A stretch of 46,223 nt of DNA from Comamonadaceae bacterium (GTDB taxonomy: Bacteria; Pseudomonadota; Gammaproteobacteria; Burkholderiales; Burkholderiaceae_C), in the NCBI GenBank assembly GCA_947475685.1, contig CANJNC010000022.1:1-46223 (forward strand), read 5' to 3'. The notes beneath the pieces were generated by a model. That model did no database searches, was not told where the DNA came from, and worked only from the letters and a program-made list of their open reading frames with translations. The position numbers were made by a program, and so were the translations under genes. This document shows, in pieces, positions 32,730-43,312 of the stretch. The first letter of the stretch is position 1, and the number at the start of each line of letters is the position of its first letter.

Positions 32730-33719
32730 TTAAGTATCCGCCTGAACCGCACTCACCATGGGTGCCCATCTCTTGAGTTCGCTTCCAAAGTAAAGATTGA
32801 ACTTGGGCACATCCCAGTCAAAGGTTTCCATCGATACTTTGCTGAGCTGCTCGCTCACGTGAGTGCTGTGCATGATTTTGCGAACCTCTAAATTGATTCT
32901 ATCCACCATGGCTTTGGGCATCCCTGCGGGCCCCGACAATGAAAACCATGTGGTGGAGGTTAGTTTTGGAAAACCAAGCTCCGCAAAGGTTGGCGTGCTT
33001 GGAAAATCCTTGAGTCGCTTGCTGCCCGTGGTGGCAATGAGTTTTAAACGCCCAGCTTGAATATGCGGGCTGGCCGTGCTAAGAGTAGTGAAAGATGCAG
33101 AAATGTGACCCGCAATCAAGTCCGTCATCGCTGGAGCAGCACCTTTGTAGCCCACGTGCTCGAGCCGAATTTTGGTGGCCGCTTGAAAACTCTCCCCAAT
33201 CAAATAACCATGCGTGCCCTTGCCAGGAGAGCCCCAACTCAAGCCCCCATTTTGCTTGGAGGCATAGTCCATGAAGCCTTTTAAATCATTGATCGGCAAA
33301 GACGCATTGATCGCCAAGGCGATGGGAGGCCCCCCCAAGATGGCAATGTGCGTGAAGTCGTTCACAGGGTCAAAGGACTTCGGGTTCTCAGCAGGCGCGA
33401 TGATGTGAGAGCCAATGCCTGAGATCACCAAGGTGTAGCCATCGGCGGGTGATTTGGCAACCATTTGAGAGCCGATGATGCCACCTGCCCCCCCTCGGTT
33501 TTCGATCACAAAGGGCTGCTTGAAGGCCTCCGTTAGACCCGTGGTGACCAAGCGACCCAAGGTGTCTGCACTCCCCCCTGGTGAGTAAGGCACCACCACC
33601 TTGACAGCACGGGTGGGCCAATTGCCGTCCTGTGCATAAGCGTCTCCTTGACCGACAAGCAAGCCCGCACTGGGCAAAACGGGCAAAGAGGCCCATTGAA
33701 GAAGTTCACGACGACGCAC
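32730..33719 (-). CDS. TctC/Bug-family periplasmic solute receptor
   Basis: A 329-residue Bug receptor. The N-terminus RRRELLQWASLPVLPSAGLL is a signal peptide of Tat-like form with cleavage after AYA. Family signatures are VVVPYSPGGSADTLGRLV, IENRGGAGGIIGSQMVAKS and ADGYTLV. It probably binds a carboxylate. Its ligand might be a substrate of the Rieske system next to it, but no shared palindrome is seen at its promoter. It has no transporter membrane genes nearby. Confidence 0.93.
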   Translation of the reverse strand: MRRRELLQWASLPVLPSAGLLVGQGDAYAQDGNWPTRAVKVVVPYSPGGSADTLGRLVTTGLTEAFKQPFVIENRGGAGGIIGSQMVAKSPADGYTLVISGIGSHIIAPAENPKSFDPVNDFTHIAILGGPPIALAINASLPINDLKGFMDYASKQNGGLSWGSPGKGTHGYLIGESFQAATKIRLEHVGYKGAAPAMTDLIAGHISASFTTLSTASPHIQAGRLKLIATTGSKRLKDFPSTPTFAELGFPKLTSTTWFSLSGPAGMPKAMVDRINLEVRKIMHSTHVSEQLSKVSMETFDWDVPKFNLYFGSELKRWAPMVSAVQADT

Positions 33720-34039
33720 AGCAATCCTTTCAAGCTTAAAAGCTTATCCGCGTTTTTAAAAAAACGACTCGACACAAGACGTGAGGTTACCCCTTAAATA
33801 GCAACTCTTGCAACAAGGAGGCTCCAATAACCTTTAAAACACCCAATCGCCCAACACATTTTAACAATAAGTTTCCACCATAGAGAAACGACGGTCTGCA
33901 TAGCAGAACATCATGCTCGCTGACCTGGCCTCGCTGACCTGTAAAGACCCATCAAGCAAATCAGAGGGCCAAAAAACCAGATAAACGCTCGTATTTTGTC
34001 TTCTTGGGGCTTACCTTCTTTCAGGCACAATGCTTTCAT
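33720..34039. other. 320-bp gap with a tandem direct repeat
   Basis: Between the divergent TctC and plus-strand housekeeping genes. It contains CTCGCTGACCTG twice with 2 bases between (33916-33941, period 14), a possible binding site or slippage product. No gene or terminator is evident, and promoters must lie here. Confidence 0.45.
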
Positions 34040-34420
34040 ATGTCAAACAGCGACCAGCACTTCATCCCCAGCTCCTTTACCGATCTTTTCAAAGATCCGT
34101 CCCGACCCTACTCCAAAGCCAGTGAGCCCTTTGAGGTGATCTTGGCACGCTACGATCTTTGCGAGGACATGGCGCAGATGCTGTACCAACCCTCTTTGAA
34201 CATGATGGGCAGCATGAACATCACCGACACCGATGTGATTGATCGAACACTTCAGGGCCTTTTGGTCAACCCAGACATTGTTAGCCCAAGAGAGGCGAAA
34301 TGGATCCTGCAACGCTTGTGCGAATTGCTTGAATGGGAGGTGGCCGATTTACCGGCACTTTTAGACGCTTTACAAACAAGCTTTCTCGCAAAGGCCCCTA
34401 TCGTTAAAGAAGATTCATGA
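34040..34420 (+). CDS. Conserved hypothetical protein upstream of pilD
   Basis: A 126-residue acidic, mostly helical protein. It matches a Burkholderiales-conserved family often labelled only as ATPase-with-chaperone-activity-associated or hypothetical. Landmarks are FEVILARYDLCEDMAQML and VSPREAKWILQRLCELLEW. No catalytic motif is visible. It overlaps the prepilin peptidase gene by 4 bases (ATGA), so it is co-translated with it. ATG 34040 is preferred over an upstream ATG at 34004. The function is unknown; it may be linked to pilus assembly only by position. Confidence 0.7.
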   Translation: MSNSDQHFIPSSFTDLFKDPSRPYSKASEPFEVILARYDLCEDMAQMLYQPSLNMMGSMNITDTDVIDRTLQGLLVNPDIVSPREAKWILQRLCELLEWEVADLPALLDALQTSFLAKAPIVKEDS

Positions 34421-35331
34421 GTTGGATGAGCACCGCTTTGAACCTCCCGTCTCCCCTTGGGGTCGCCTTGATTGCGCTGATCGCGCTGATCGCGATCTTC
34501 GGTCTCATCGTTGGGAGTTTTTGCAATGTGGTGGTCCGGCGTTTGCCGCAAATGCTCCTGCAAGAAGACACGCAAGGCTTGTCTGCCAAGAGGGTGAGTT
34601 TGATGTGGCCACGCTCTCATTGCCCGCACTGCTTGCATCCACTTCGCCCACAGCATTTGGTCCCCGTCTTGAGCTTCATGTGGCTCAAAGGGCAGTGCGC
34701 CGACTGCGCACAAAAAATATCGCCCAGATACTGGGCAACAGAGCTCTTGGTCTCTTTGTGGTGGGTGTTTTGTGCCGTCAAATTTCAACTGCTTAACCTG
34801 TCTCCTCAAGACAGCCTGGCCCAACATCTTTTCCTCACCCAATGGACAAGCGCCTTTTTATGGGCCCTCATGGGAAGTGCATTGATTTGTTTGGCTCAGA
34901 TCGATTGGGAGCACCAACTGCTGCCTGACGCCATCACCCAGCCCTTTTTATGGCTTGGCCTTCTAAGCGCACAATTTGGACTTTTGGGCCTGACACCTAA
35001 GGCGTCCCTCTTGGGCGCGGCCGTGGGCTATATGAGCCTATGGGTCATCGCCAAAATCTACTTCTTACTGAGCTCTCGCGATGGCTTGGGCCAAGGGGAC
35101 ATGAAACTATTGGCCCTCTTTGGTGCGTGGATGGGGCCTTTGAGCCTGATTGCTGTGGTCCTTTTGGCCAGCAGCACCGGTGCTGTGTTTGGACTTTGGC
35201 GACTCAAAGTTAAAAAGGACCTGGATCTGCACGAGCCCATCGCATTTGGTCCTTTTTTGATTTTGGCTGCGTTCACCTTGCTGCTGCTCGGTCCTGAGCA
35301 AGTGCTTGCTTTTTTTGGATTGAAGACTTAA
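34417..35331 (+). CDS. pilD: Type IV prepilin peptidase / N-methyltransferase
   Basis: A 304-residue inner-membrane aspartic protease that cleaves and methylates prepilins and pseudopilins. Landmarks are GSFCNVVVRRLP at the N-terminus, the cytoplasmic zinc-binding pairs CPHC and CADC (about residues 69-90), and the two catalytic Asp in IDWEHQLLPDAI and GQGDMKLLALFG. About eight transmembrane helices are seen. The neighbours (coaE, zapD, yacG) form the conserved pilD cluster of proteobacteria. Intact. Confidence 0.95.
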   Translation: MSWMSTALNLPSPLGVALIALIALIAIFGLIVGSFCNVVVRRLPQMLLQEDTQGLSAKRVSLMWPRSHCPHCLHPLRPQHLVPVLSFMWLKGQCADCAQKISPRYWATELLVSLWWVFCAVKFQLLNLSPQDSLAQHLFLTQWTSAFLWALMGSALICLAQIDWEHQLLPDAITQPFLWLGLLSAQFGLLGLTPKASLLGAAVGYMSLWVIAKIYFLLSSRDGLGQGDMKLLALFGAWMGPLSLIAVVLLASSTGAVFGLWRLKVKKDLDLHEPIAFGPFLILAAFTLLLLGPEQVLAFFGLKT

Positions 35332-35417
35332 GCCCTGAAGTGCTCTAAAATAGACTGTGCGCTCAAACCCATGTTCTGCGCTTGGCCTATTCACCCATCC
35401 TTGCACACTTTTTTAAC

Positions 35418-36035
35418 ATGATTCACATTGGTTTGACAGGCGGCATAGGAAGCGGCAAGAGCACCGTTGCCAGCATGTGGCAGGATCTTGGAGCCACCTT
35501 GATCGATGCTGACCAAATCTCTAGGGCCTTGACCGCTGCCAACGGAGCGGCCATTTCATCGCTTCGCCTGGCCTTTGGACCGGGCATCATCACCCCTGAG
35601 CAAGCCCTCAACCGAGACGCCATGCGAGAGTTGGTCTTTTCGGACCCCTTGAAAAAAGAGTTGCTCGAGGGCATCCTTCACCCGCTGATTGCACAGGCCT
35701 CTGAGCTTGAAATCAAACTAGCCCAAGAAAGCGGTGCTCAAGTTCTCGTGCATGACATCCCCCTCTTGGTCGAGTCCAAAAAGTGGCTGTCCAAGGTCGA
35801 CAAAGTGTTGGTCATCGACTGCAGCGAGGCCACTCAAATCCAAAGAGTTCAGGCCAGAAACGCCCTGAGTGTCGAGCAAATTCAAAAAATCATCCGCTCG
35901 CAAGCCTCCCGCCGCGAGCGCATTGAAGTCGCTGATTGGGTGATTCAAAACGACCACCAAAGCTTGGAAGACCTGAGACAAATCGTCAAGAGCCTCTACA
36001 CCTTGGCCCTGGGTTCAAGCGTTCGTCGTGCCTAG
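35418..36035 (+). CDS. coaE: Dephospho-CoA kinase
   Basis: A 205-residue kinase catalysing the last step of CoA synthesis, ATP-dependent phosphorylation of dephospho-CoA at the 3'-hydroxyl. The P-loop is GLTGGIGSGKSTVASM right at the N-terminus, and DADQISRALTA and IPLLVESKKW are further family marks. ATG 35418 is chosen because the P-loop directly follows; the frame opens 36 bases earlier. It follows pilD in the same direction, 86 bases after its stop, and is followed by a hairpin. Confidence 0.96.
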   Translation: MIHIGLTGGIGSGKSTVASMWQDLGATLIDADQISRALTAANGAAISSLRLAFGPGIITPEQALNRDAMRELVFSDPLKKELLEGILHPLIAQASELEIKLAQESGAQVLVHDIPLLVESKKWLSKVDKVLVIDCSEATQIQRVQARNALSVEQIQKIIRSQASRRERIEVADWVIQNDHQSLEDLRQIVKSLYTLALGSSVRRA

Positions 36036-36055
36036 GGCGTGCCATCAAGGAGCTC

Positions 36056-36080
36056 AGCCCCTTTGAGGGCCATGGCTTTT
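36056..36080 (+). terminator. Possible terminator after coaE
   Basis: AGCC ... GGCT outer arms with an inner CCTTTGAGG stem, then TTTT and AT-rich sequence. It lies about 20 bases after the coaE stop. The stem is imperfect. Confidence 0.45.
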
Positions 36081-36229
36081 AATTAAAAAGACTCGTGCAC
36101 TTGCGAAAAAAATACTTGAACCTCCAACGCGTTGATTGAGCGTTTGGCCAGATGATAAATTTCTGATTGAATGCACTAAAACCTGCCCAGTCCCGAGTAT
36201 GATTTGCGTATTCATTTTTATTTAAGCTT

Positions 36230-36982
36230 GTGATCCTTTTTGAACACCCCTTTAATGAGCGCGTCCGCACTTACTTGCGGCTAGAGCATTTGTTTCGTCG
36301 CTTTGATCTGTTGCTTCAACGCGAGCACTCAGTGGATCACCACTTTTGCTTTACCACCCTTTTTGAAATCATCGAAGTCGGGGGTCGAACAGACCTCAAA
36401 ACCGACATGTTAAAGGACTTGGACAAGCACAAGAATCAGCTCTCCACCTACAAGGGCAACCCCAGTGTGGATCAAGACGTCTTGCTTGAAGTGCTCTCTA
36501 GAATTGAGACCTGCTTTGAAAACTTGAACAATTTGGGCGCCAAAATCAATCAGTTGATTGGTGAAAACGATTTCCTGGCCAGCATTCGAAACCGCATCTC
36601 TATTCCTGGTGGCACCTGCGCCTTTGATTTACCCGCTTACCACTCCTGGCAACAAAAGAGCAACGCGCTTAGACAGTCGGACATGATGCGTTGGACCGAA
36701 CCCTTAAAGCCTCTTTACAGCAGCGTGGAGTTGCTCTTGGGCCTCATGAGAGACAACGGTGTGGCGCAAAAGGTCATGGCCCCTGCGGGACTCTTTCAAC
36801 AAAATCTGCCCCAAGGCAAGTTTCAACTCCTGCGCTTGTACATAGACCCGAGCTTGAACATGATTCCTGAAATCAGCGGCAACCGCATGATGGTCTCCAT
36901 TCGCCTCATGCAACAAGATGAAAACGGCCGCTTACAAGCAAGTCCCACCGACTGCTCTCTTGAATTGGCATTGTGCGTTTAA
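36230..36982 (+). CDS. zapD: Cell division protein ZapD
   Basis: A 250-residue ZapD, which bundles FtsZ filaments at the Z-ring. The N-terminus ILFEHPFNERVRTYLRLEHL and the segment FLASIRNRISIPGGTCAFDL are highly typical. The start codon is GTG, fixed by the match of the second residue onwards. A 16-base gap leads to yacG. Expected to be cytosolic and functional. Confidence 0.95.
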   Translation: MILFEHPFNERVRTYLRLEHLFRRFDLLLQREHSVDHHFCFTTLFEIIEVGGRTDLKTDMLKDLDKHKNQLSTYKGNPSVDQDVLLEVLSRIETCFENLNNLGAKINQLIGENDFLASIRNRISIPGGTCAFDLPAYHSWQQKSNALRQSDMMRWTEPLKPLYSSVELLLGLMRDNGVAQKVMAPAGLFQQNLPQGKFQLLRLYIDPSLNMIPEISGNRMMVSIRLMQQDENGRLQASPTDCSLELALCV

Positions 36983-36997
36983 ATTGAGCACTCCAAG

Positions 36998-37204
36998 ATG
37001 AGCGAGATCGACCGCGTGAGAGTTGTCAAATGCCCGAGTTGCTCAGGTGAGAGCATTTACGCTTCTACCAACCCCTACAGACCCTTTTGCAGCGCACGGT
37101 GCAAGAACCATGACTTAGGTGCTTGGGGAAATGAAGAACACCGTCTGCCAGAACCAACGCCACCCGATGACATGGATTTGCCCTCCTCCACGCCCATTCA
37201 CTGA
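36998..37204 (+). CDS. yacG: DNA gyrase inhibitor YacG
   Basis: A 68-residue zinc-binding protein that inhibits DNA gyrase. The four Cys are in KCPSCSGE and PFCSARCKNHDLGAW. Length and the acidic C-terminal tail fit the family. It is the last gene of the pilD-coaE-zapD-yacG group and is convergent with mutT, 23 bases away. Confidence 0.95.
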   Translation: MSEIDRVRVVKCPSCSGESIYASTNPYRPFCSARCKNHDLGAWGNEEHRLPEPTPPDDMDLPSSTPIH

Positions 37205-37227
37205 GCGCAACTCGGGACTTTAGCGTT

Positions 37228-37797
37228 CTACAACCCGTCTTGTTCCAGCCAAAACAACACGGGCCTTGTGCCTGGCAGCACGGGGCCAACTTGAAGCGGC
37301 AAATGTTGCCACGCAAAACTTTGCCCCTCCTTCATGGTGATCTCCCCCGACCAAGCCTTGACCTTGCAAAAGTGAAGCTCAACCAAACCATGGGGATAGT
37401 CAATGCACTCGATGCGCCAAGGCTCGATGTCATGAGCCTCAATGCCAAGCTCCTCTTGCAACTCTCTTCGAAGGGCTTGAGAGACGTCCTCGCTTGCTTC
37501 AAATTTACCCCCTGGAAACTCCCAATAACCCTCGTAGACCTTGCCAGGCGGGCGTGTGGTCATGAGAAAGGCGCCCGCTTCAGAGAACAGCACGCCCACC
37601 GCCACTTGGATGAGCTTTTTAATTCTCTGAGGCCCATGGCTTAGCGGGTTGGGGTTGGGGTTGGGGTTGAAATTGGAGTCGCTCTGTGGCACGTGTGGAT
37701 CCACTGCAGGAGCAGCCACCCAAACGCTTCTCAAGCCTTGGTCCGTCATCACCTCACCCCCAGGCACCAGTCCAGGAAAAGATGCGGACGTGCTCAT
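37228..37797 (-). CDS. mutT: Nudix hydrolase MutT (8-oxo-dGTP pyrophosphatase)
   Basis: A Nudix protein; the Nudix box [20 protein letters not shown] plus LGI fits GX5EX7REUXEEXGU. The core [20 protein letters not shown] is typical of MutT, which cleaves 8-oxo-dGTP to prevent A-T to C-G mutations. An unusual N-terminal extension of about 60 residues contains NPNPNPNP, made by a GGGTTG-like repeat at about 37645-37672. ATG 37797 is taken; a GTG at 37860 or ATG 37749 are alternatives. The extension may not be translated in full. Confidence 0.87.
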   Translation of the reverse strand: MSTSASFPGLVPGGEVMTDQGLRSVWVAAPAVDPHVPQSDSNFNPNPNPNPLSHGPQRIKKLIQVAVGVLFSEAGAFLMTTRPPGKVYEGYWEFPGGKFEASEDVSQALRRELQEELGIEAHDIEPWRIECIDYPHGLVELHFCKVKAWSGEITMKEGQSFAWQHLPLQVGPVLPGTRPVLFWLEQDGL

Positions 37798-37852
37798 ACA
37801 AAGACAGCCCTTTGCAGGGACCTTGTTGGATGTCTGACGCGTTGCTCCAATC

Positions 37853-38731
37853 TCAAGCACTCAAATTCATGCGGCCCGCATAGTCCTTGGCAAACTGAAA
37901 CGCCACCCGACCACTTCTAGAGCCACGCTCCAAGGCCCAGAGCAAGGCCTCAGGCTTGGCCGACTCAAAATGCTTTTCTGGCACCTTCATGTACTGCAAC
38001 CATTGGCAAGCAATGCTCAAATACTCATCTTGCGAGAAAGGATAAAAACTAATCCACAACCCAAAGCGCTCAGACAAAGAAATCTTCTCTTCAATGCCCT
38101 CTCCAGGATGAATCTCTCCATCCACTGAGGGCGCGTAACTCAAGTTCTCCTTCATGTATTCGGGCAGCAAGTGGCGGCGATTGCTGGTGGCGTAAATCAA
38201 CACATTGGCCGAGGTTTGGGCAACGCTTCCGTCGAGCATGGACTTCAAGGCCTTGTAGCTGGACTCCCCTTCTTCGAAACTCAAGTCGTCGCAAAAGATC
38301 ATGAATTTCTCGGGCCGTTGACTGACCAAGTCCACCAAGTCTGGCAAATCCACCAGGTCTGCCTTGTCCACCTCTATCAAACGCAATCCCAAATGCGCAA
38401 ACTCATTCAAACTGGCTTTGATCAAAGAGGACTTGCCCGTGCCTCTGGCACCCGTCAAGAGCACATTGTTCGCGCCTTTGCCTTCAATGAATTGAAGGGT
38501 ATTGCGTGTGATTTTTTCTTTTTGCAGATCAATCTCTTTCAAATCACTGAACCGCAAATGGCCCACATGCGCAACCGCCTCCAAAGCCCCATGTCCACCT
38601 TGACGTTTGCGATAGCGAAAGGCGGTGCTTTGCGTCCAATCCGGTTCAGACAACGGTTTGGGCAAAATCGCTTGGAGTTGATCCATTAATTTTTCGGCAC
38701 GAGATAAAAATTGCTCTAAGGAATTTGACAT
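37853..38731 (-). CDS. DUF815 family AAA+ ATPase
   Basis: A 292-residue ATPase of the DUF815 family, almost always found beside mutT and argJ in Burkholderiales. Walker A is [16 protein letters not shown] and Walker B is [14 protein letters not shown]. Sensor 1 is probably [12 protein letters not shown]. The start MSNSLEQF is used. The role is not established; involvement in DNA or RNA metabolism is only guessed in the family. Confidence 0.9.
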   Translation of the reverse strand: MSNSLEQFLSRAEKLMDQLQAILPKPLSEPDWTQSTAFRYRKRQGGHGALEAVAHVGHLRFSDLKEIDLQKEKITRNTLQFIEGKGANNVLLTGARGTGKSSLIKASLNEFAHLGLRLIEVDKADLVDLPDLVDLVSQRPEKFMIFCDDLSFEEGESSYKALKSMLDGSVAQTSANVLIYATSNRRHLLPEYMKENLSYAPSVDGEIHPGEGIEEKISLSERFGLWISFYPFSQDEYLSIACQWLQYMKVPEKHFESAKPEALLWALERGSRSGRVAFQFAKDYAGRMNLSA

Positions 38732-38741
38732 GTTGATTTTT

Positions 38742-39971
38742 TTAACTTCTGTAATCTGCATTGATACTCACATACTCATGGCTGAGGTCACACGTCCACA
38801 CGTGTTGCGCATGCAAGCCTCGTCCCAATTGAACCCTGACCGTGATGTCCGCTTGGCCCATGACCCTTTGCCCCTCGAGCTCCAAATATTGAGGGTGACG
38901 CCCGCCCTTCGTTGCCACATGCACATCGTCCAAAAAGAGTTCAATCAAAGACTGATCCAAGTCCTCAATGCCCGCATAGCCCACGGCCGCCAAAATACGA
39001 CCTAAATTGGGATCACTTGCAAAAAAGGCCGTCTTGACCAAAGGAGAATGGGCAACAGCATAGGCCACCTTCATGCATTCCTCGTCACTTTGTCCTTGCT
39101 CGACCAAGACAGTGATGAACTTGGTCGCCCCTTCACCGTCTCGCACAATGGATTGACACAGCTCGATGGCCACCTCCTGCATGGCGTTAAAAAGCTCCAA
39201 GCCTAAACCCGATGTGAATTGAGTGATGGCTGTGTTTTGCGCCTTGCCTGTGGCCATCACCACAAAGGAGTCATTGGTCGACGTGTCTCCATCCACGGTG
39301 ATTCGGTTAAAGGACGCATCGGCCAAGGCCTTGGCCAAGTCCTGCATGCATTGAGCTGTGATGCTCGCATCGGTCGCCATGAACCCAAGCATGGTGGCCA
39401 TGTTGGGTTTGATCATCCCGGCACCTTTGGAGATGCCAGTGATGCACACCCGCTGACCCCCCAACATCAACTCACGGCTCGCCGCCTTTGGAACGGTGTC
39501 GGTGGTCATGATGCCGGTGGCTGCATCGCCCCAACTGCTCTGCCCCATTTGGTCCAAGGCTTTGGGCAAATGGTCGATGATTTTTTGATGGGGCAAAGAC
39601 TCCATGATCACCCCTGTGGAGAAGGGCAGCACTTGCTCTGGAGAAATGTTCATCAACCTAGCCAACGCAATGCACGTGGCCGATGCACGCATCAGCCCTT
39701 CTTGCCCCGTGCCCGCGTTGGCGTTGCCGGTATTGATCAAAAGCGCTCGAATGCCGTGGCCCGCCTGCAAATGCGCTTTGCATATTTGGACGGGAGCGGC
39801 GCAAAAGCGGTTTTTGGTAAATACCGCCCCCACCGTGGCGCCTTCCTCCAAGGCCATGAGCGTCAAGTCTTTTCGTCCAGCCTTTTTGATGCCCGCCTCA
39901 AGCACTGAGACCCTCAAGCCCCTGATCGGCCTTAACGCATCAACGTCAGGCGCTTTTAAATTGACAGACAT
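38742..39971 (-). CDS. argJ: Bifunctional ornithine acetyltransferase/N-acetylglutamate synthase
   Basis: A 409-residue ArgJ that recycles the acetyl group in arginine synthesis by transferring it from N-acetylornithine to glutamate. The self-cleavage site is [20 protein letters not shown], in which the Thr of MATML becomes the nucleophile of the beta subunit. The oxyanion-hole pair and the ending region VRVQLGRG are typical. It lies 10 bases upstream of the DUF815 gene and is transcribed from the same strand after secA. Confidence 0.96.
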   Translation of the reverse strand: MSVNLKAPDVDALRPIRGLRVSVLEAGIKKAGRKDLTLMALEEGATVGAVFTKNRFCAAPVQICKAHLQAGHGIRALLINTGNANAGTGQEGLMRASATCIALARLMNISPEQVLPFSTGVIMESLPHQKIIDHLPKALDQMGQSSWGDAATGIMTTDTVPKAASRELMLGGQRVCITGISKGAGMIKPNMATMLGFMATDASITAQCMQDLAKALADASFNRITVDGDTSTNDSFVVMATGKAQNTAITQFTSGLGLELFNAMQEVAIELCQSIVRDGEGATKFITVLVEQGQSDEECMKVAYAVAHSPLVKTAFFASDPNLGRILAAVGYAGIEDLDQSLIELFLDDVHVATKGGRHPQYLELEGQRVMGQADITVRVQLGRGLHAQHVWTCDLSHEYVSINADYRS

Positions 39972-40014
39972 GGATCAAACTCCCGGATTCAAAAAAAGCG
40001 CTGCACCAAGTCCA

Positions 40015-42774
40015 TCAATTCAAACGGCCATGGCAAAACTTGTACTTCTTGCCGCTTCCACAAGGACAAGGCTCGTTGCGGCCCACGCTTGGCACCGTCT
40101 CACGCGCTGGCTGAGAAAGTAGCCGGGCCACATCCAAGGTCGTTTGCGCCTCCCCACTCTCATCGGGCGCGCTGTAGGTCACATTGGAGATTTGTTCTGC
40201 CTTTTGCTCCAAACTTTGTGCCGCTTCTTCCAACTGATCTTTGGACTGAATTTGAACCGTCATCAAGGTCTTGGTCACTTCATTTTTGACCGAATCGAGC
40301 AATTGTCCAAAAAGCTCAAACGCCTCTCGTTTGTATTCTTGCTTGGGCTGCTTTTGTGCATACCCTCTCAAGTGAATGCCTTGCCTCAAGTAGTCAAGTG
40401 CTGAGAGATGGTCTCTCCAATGGGTGTCAATGCTTTGCAACAACACCACGCGCATGAAAGGCATGAATTGCTCCAAACCCACTTGCTCAAGCTTGGACTC
40501 AAATGCATGGTTGGCCGCTTGAAGCACCCACTGCTTGATATCTTCATCGACCAAGCTCTCAGAGGCTTTGACTTGGCTTGACAAGTCCAGACCCAAAAGC
40601 CACTCGGCTTTGAGCACCTCTTCAAGCCCTTGGACGTCCCACTGCTCATCCATGGAGTCGGGTGGTACGAATTGGTTCACCAAATCATCAAAGCAACCCT
40701 CTCTTAAAGAGGCGATTTGAGCCGTCAAATCGCTTGCGTCCAAAATGTCATTTCTTTGCTGGTAGATCACTTTTCTTTGGTCATTGGAGACGTCGTCGTA
40801 CTCAAGCAGTTGTTTTCGCATGTCAAAGTTTCTGGACTCTACTTTTCTTTGAGCGCTCTCAATGCTCCTAGACACCATGCCCGCTTCAATCGCTTCGCCC
40901 TCGGGCATTTTGAGACGGTCCATGATCGCTTTGACTCGGTCGCCTGCAAAAATGCGCATCAAGGGGTCATCCAGACTTAAATAAAAGCGTGAAGACCCTG
41001 GGTCCCCTTGACGGCCGGAGCGTCCGCGCAATTGGTTGTCAATGCGTCTGGACTCGTGGCGCTCGGTGGCGATGATGCGCAAGCCCCCCAAAGACTTCAC
41101 ATGCTCATGGTCAAGGTCCCACTTCTCTCTTCGCGCTTGTTCCTGCTGCGCTTTATCGCTGACGGACAAAGACGCCTCGGCTTGTATCGTGGCAATGGTT
41201 TTTTCAATGTTGCCCCCCAACACAATGTCCGTTCCACGACCTGCCATGTTCGTGGCAATGGTGATGGACTTGGCTGCACCCGCTTGGGCAATGATATCGG
41301 CCTCTCGCTCATGCTGCTTGGCATTGAGCACCTGGTGCGGCAAGCCTTCTTTGACCAAGAGCTCAGCGATCAATTCTGAGTTCTCAATCGATGTGGTACC
41401 GACCAACACAGGTTGTCCGCGCTTGAAACATTCTTTGATGTCTTCAATGGCAGCTGTGTACTTTTCTTGGGTGGTCTTGTAAACCCGGTCGAGCTGATCA
41501 TCTCTGTGGCTTGAGCGGTTGGGGGGAATCACCATCGTCTCTAGACCATAGATCTCCTGAAACTCATAGGCCTCGGTGTCTGCAGTACCCGTCATGCCAG
41601 AGAGCTTGGCGTACAAGCGGAAATAGTTCTGAAAGGTGATCGACGCCATGGTCTGGTTCTCGGCTTGAATGGCCACACCCTCTTTGGCCTCCACCGCTTG
41701 ATGCAAGCCCTCACTCCAACGCCTGCCCGACATCAAGCGCCCCGTGAACTCATCCACGATGGTGATCTCGCCACCTTGACTCACATAGTGCTGGTCTTTG
41801 AAATACAAATGATGGGCTCTGAGAGCGGCATACAAATGGTGCATCAAAGTGATGTTGCTTGGATCGTAGAGCGAGGCCCCTTGCGGCAAGAGATTCGCCT
41901 GCGTCAAAAGACGCTCCGCATTCTCATGCCCTTGCTCGGTCAAGAAGACTTGTCTGGATTTTTCATCCAAGGTAAAGTCGCCCGGTGTGACGATGCCCTC
42001 TCCCGTTCGGGGGTCCTCTTCACCAATTTGACAGGTCAATTGGGGCACGATGGCGTTCATCGCGATATAGACCGCTGTGTGGTCCTCGGCTTGTCCACTG
42101 ATGATCAAAGGGGTCCTGGCCTCATCAATCAAAATCGAGTCCACCTCATCCACGATGGCGTAATTGAGCCTTCTTTGAACCCGGTCTTGCGCCTCATAGA
42201 CCATGTTGTCTCTGAGGTAGTCAAAACCATACTCGTTGTTGGTGCCGTAGGTGATGTCACAGCGGTAAGCGGCTTGCTTTTCTGCTCTTGGCAAATGGGG
42301 CAAGTTCACACCCACACTCAGGCCCAAAAAGTTGTACAAACGCCCCATCCACTGGGCGTCTCGTTGGGCCAAATAATCATTGACCGTGACCACATGCACG
42401 CCTTGGTCACTCAAAGCGTTCAAATACACCGCCAAGGTGGCCGTGAGGGTCTTGCCTTCGCCGGTGCGCATTTCGGCAATTTTGCCGTTGTGCAAGGCAA
42501 TACCGCCAAGCATTTGCACATCAAAGTGACGCATCTTCATGGCTCTCTTGGAGCCCTCGCGCACGAGCGCAAAGGCCTCGGGCAAGATGGCGTCCAAGCT
42601 CTCGCCTTGGGCCACCCGTGCCTTGAAGGCAATGGTTTTGCCCCTGAGGTCCTCGTCGCTCAGTCCTTCCAAGGAGGGTTCTAGCGAATTGATGCGATCC
42701 ACAGTTTTGCGGTATTGCTTAAGAAGTCGCTGATTGCGGCTGCCAAATATTTGGGTAAGAAGATTAAAAGCCAT
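40015..42774 (-). CDS. secA: Preprotein translocase ATPase SecA
   Basis: A 919-residue motor of the Sec export pathway. Walker A is [13 protein letters not shown] and Walker B/DEAD-type is [20 protein letters not shown]. Helicase motifs follow ([31 protein letters not shown]), and the C-terminal zinc-binding segment [14 protein letters not shown] contacts SecB. ATG 42774 is chosen because the family N-terminus [14 protein letters not shown] begins there. The divergent neighbour is a DciA-like gene, 106 bases away, leaving a compact promoter region. In E. coli secA is regulated through SecM; no secM is seen. Confidence 0.97.
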   Translation of the reverse strand: MAFNLLTQIFGSRNQRLLKQYRKTVDRINSLEPSLEGLSDEDLRGKTIAFKARVAQGESLDAILPEAFALVREGSKRAMKMRHFDVQMLGGIALHNGKIAEMRTGEGKTLTATLAVYLNALSDQGVHVVTVNDYLAQRDAQWMGRLYNFLGLSVGVNLPHLPRAEKQAAYRCDITYGTNNEYGFDYLRDNMVYEAQDRVQRRLNYAIVDEVDSILIDEARTPLIISGQAEDHTAVYIAMNAIVPQLTCQIGEEDPRTGEGIVTPGDFTLDEKSRQVFLTEQGHENAERLLTQANLLPQGASLYDPSNITLMHHLYAALRAHHLYFKDQHYVSQGGEITIVDEFTGRLMSGRRWSEGLHQAVEAKEGVAIQAENQTMASITFQNYFRLYAKLSGMTGTADTEAYEFQEIYGLETMVIPPNRSSHRDDQLDRVYKTTQEKYTAAIEDIKECFKRGQPVLVGTTSIENSELIAELLVKEGLPHQVLNAKQHEREADIIAQAGAAKSITIATNMAGRGTDIVLGGNIEKTIATIQAEASLSVSDKAQQEQARREKWDLDHEHVKSLGGLRIIATERHESRRIDNQLRGRSGRQGDPGSSRFYLSLDDPLMRIFAGDRVKAIMDRLKMPEGEAIEAGMVSRSIESAQRKVESRNFDMRKQLLEYDDVSNDQRKVIYQQRNDILDASDLTAQIASLREGCFDDLVNQFVPPDSMDEQWDVQGLEEVLKAEWLLGLDLSSQVKASESLVDEDIKQWVLQAANHAFESKLEQVGLEQFMPFMRVVLLQSIDTHWRDHLSALDYLRQGIHLRGYAQKQPKQEYKREAFELFGQLLDSVKNEVTKTLMTVQIQSKDQLEEAAQSLEQKAEQISNVTYSAPDESGEAQTTLDVARLLSQPARETVPSVGRNEPCPCGSGKKYKFCHGRLN

Positions 42775-42880
42775 GAAAACGGTACGTGCAATTGCGCTTT
42801 GGAGAAAGTCCCATGCAAATGCCACACTTTCCTTTACTGAATCCTTCCATTTTAACTGGGAGAACAGAGATAATGGAGCC

Positions 42881-43303
42881 ATGGATCCAAGCCAGCCCAA
42901 AAAACCCGTTTCTAAAGAAAAAACCGGGGGTTTAAACACCCAAGTCAGCGCTTTGGCGCAGTTGCGCGCCCTTGGCTACTCCAAAGTGCCCCGCTGTGGC
43001 CCCCTTTTGCGGGGCAAATCGGTGGAGGTGCTCAAGGCGGCTCAAGGCGCACCAGGGCTCTCGCAATTGATCGCTCAAGCGTCTCGCTCAAAATCGCAAG
43101 TGGACGATTTAAAGGGCTTGGTTCCCCCCACGATCTTGAACCAAATTCACTCCGGTCCCATGGAGTTGGGCAATTGGATCTTGATGCTCAAAAGCAGCGC
43201 GAGCGCCGCCAAATTGCGGCAAATGGGGCCTGCCATCTGCGCGCATTTGAGGAGCAAGGGCTGGGACATCCAGTCCATCACCGTGAGAGTAATTCAAGCC
43301 TAG
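42881..43303 (+). CDS. DciA-like (DUF721) protein
   Basis: A 140-residue protein of the DUF721/DciA family, often beside secA in Burkholderiales. DciA is proposed to load or assist the replicative helicase DnaB. The core is the C-terminal [20 protein letters not shown] / [16 protein letters not shown] segment with an N-terminal basic tail. ATG 42881 is selected because upstream residues overlap the secA promoter region. It is a short version compared with some homologs. Confidence 0.75.
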   Translation: MDPSQPKKPVSKEKTGGLNTQVSALAQLRALGYSKVPRCGPLLRGKSVEVLKAAQGAPGLSQLIAQASRSKSQVDDLKGLVPPTILNQIHSGPMELGNWILMLKSSASAAKLRQMGPAICAHLRSKGWDIQSITVRVIQA

Positions 43304-43312
43304 ATCAACTCT

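Noticed and set aside
39219-39908. Plus-strand frame of 229 codons inside argJ
   Set aside because: Antisense to argJ; rich in His/Gly codons created by the reverse complement, no family features.
41665-42684. Long plus-strand frame (339 codons) inside secA
   Set aside because: It is antisense to the well-supported secA gene, has no recognisable domain and no RBS.
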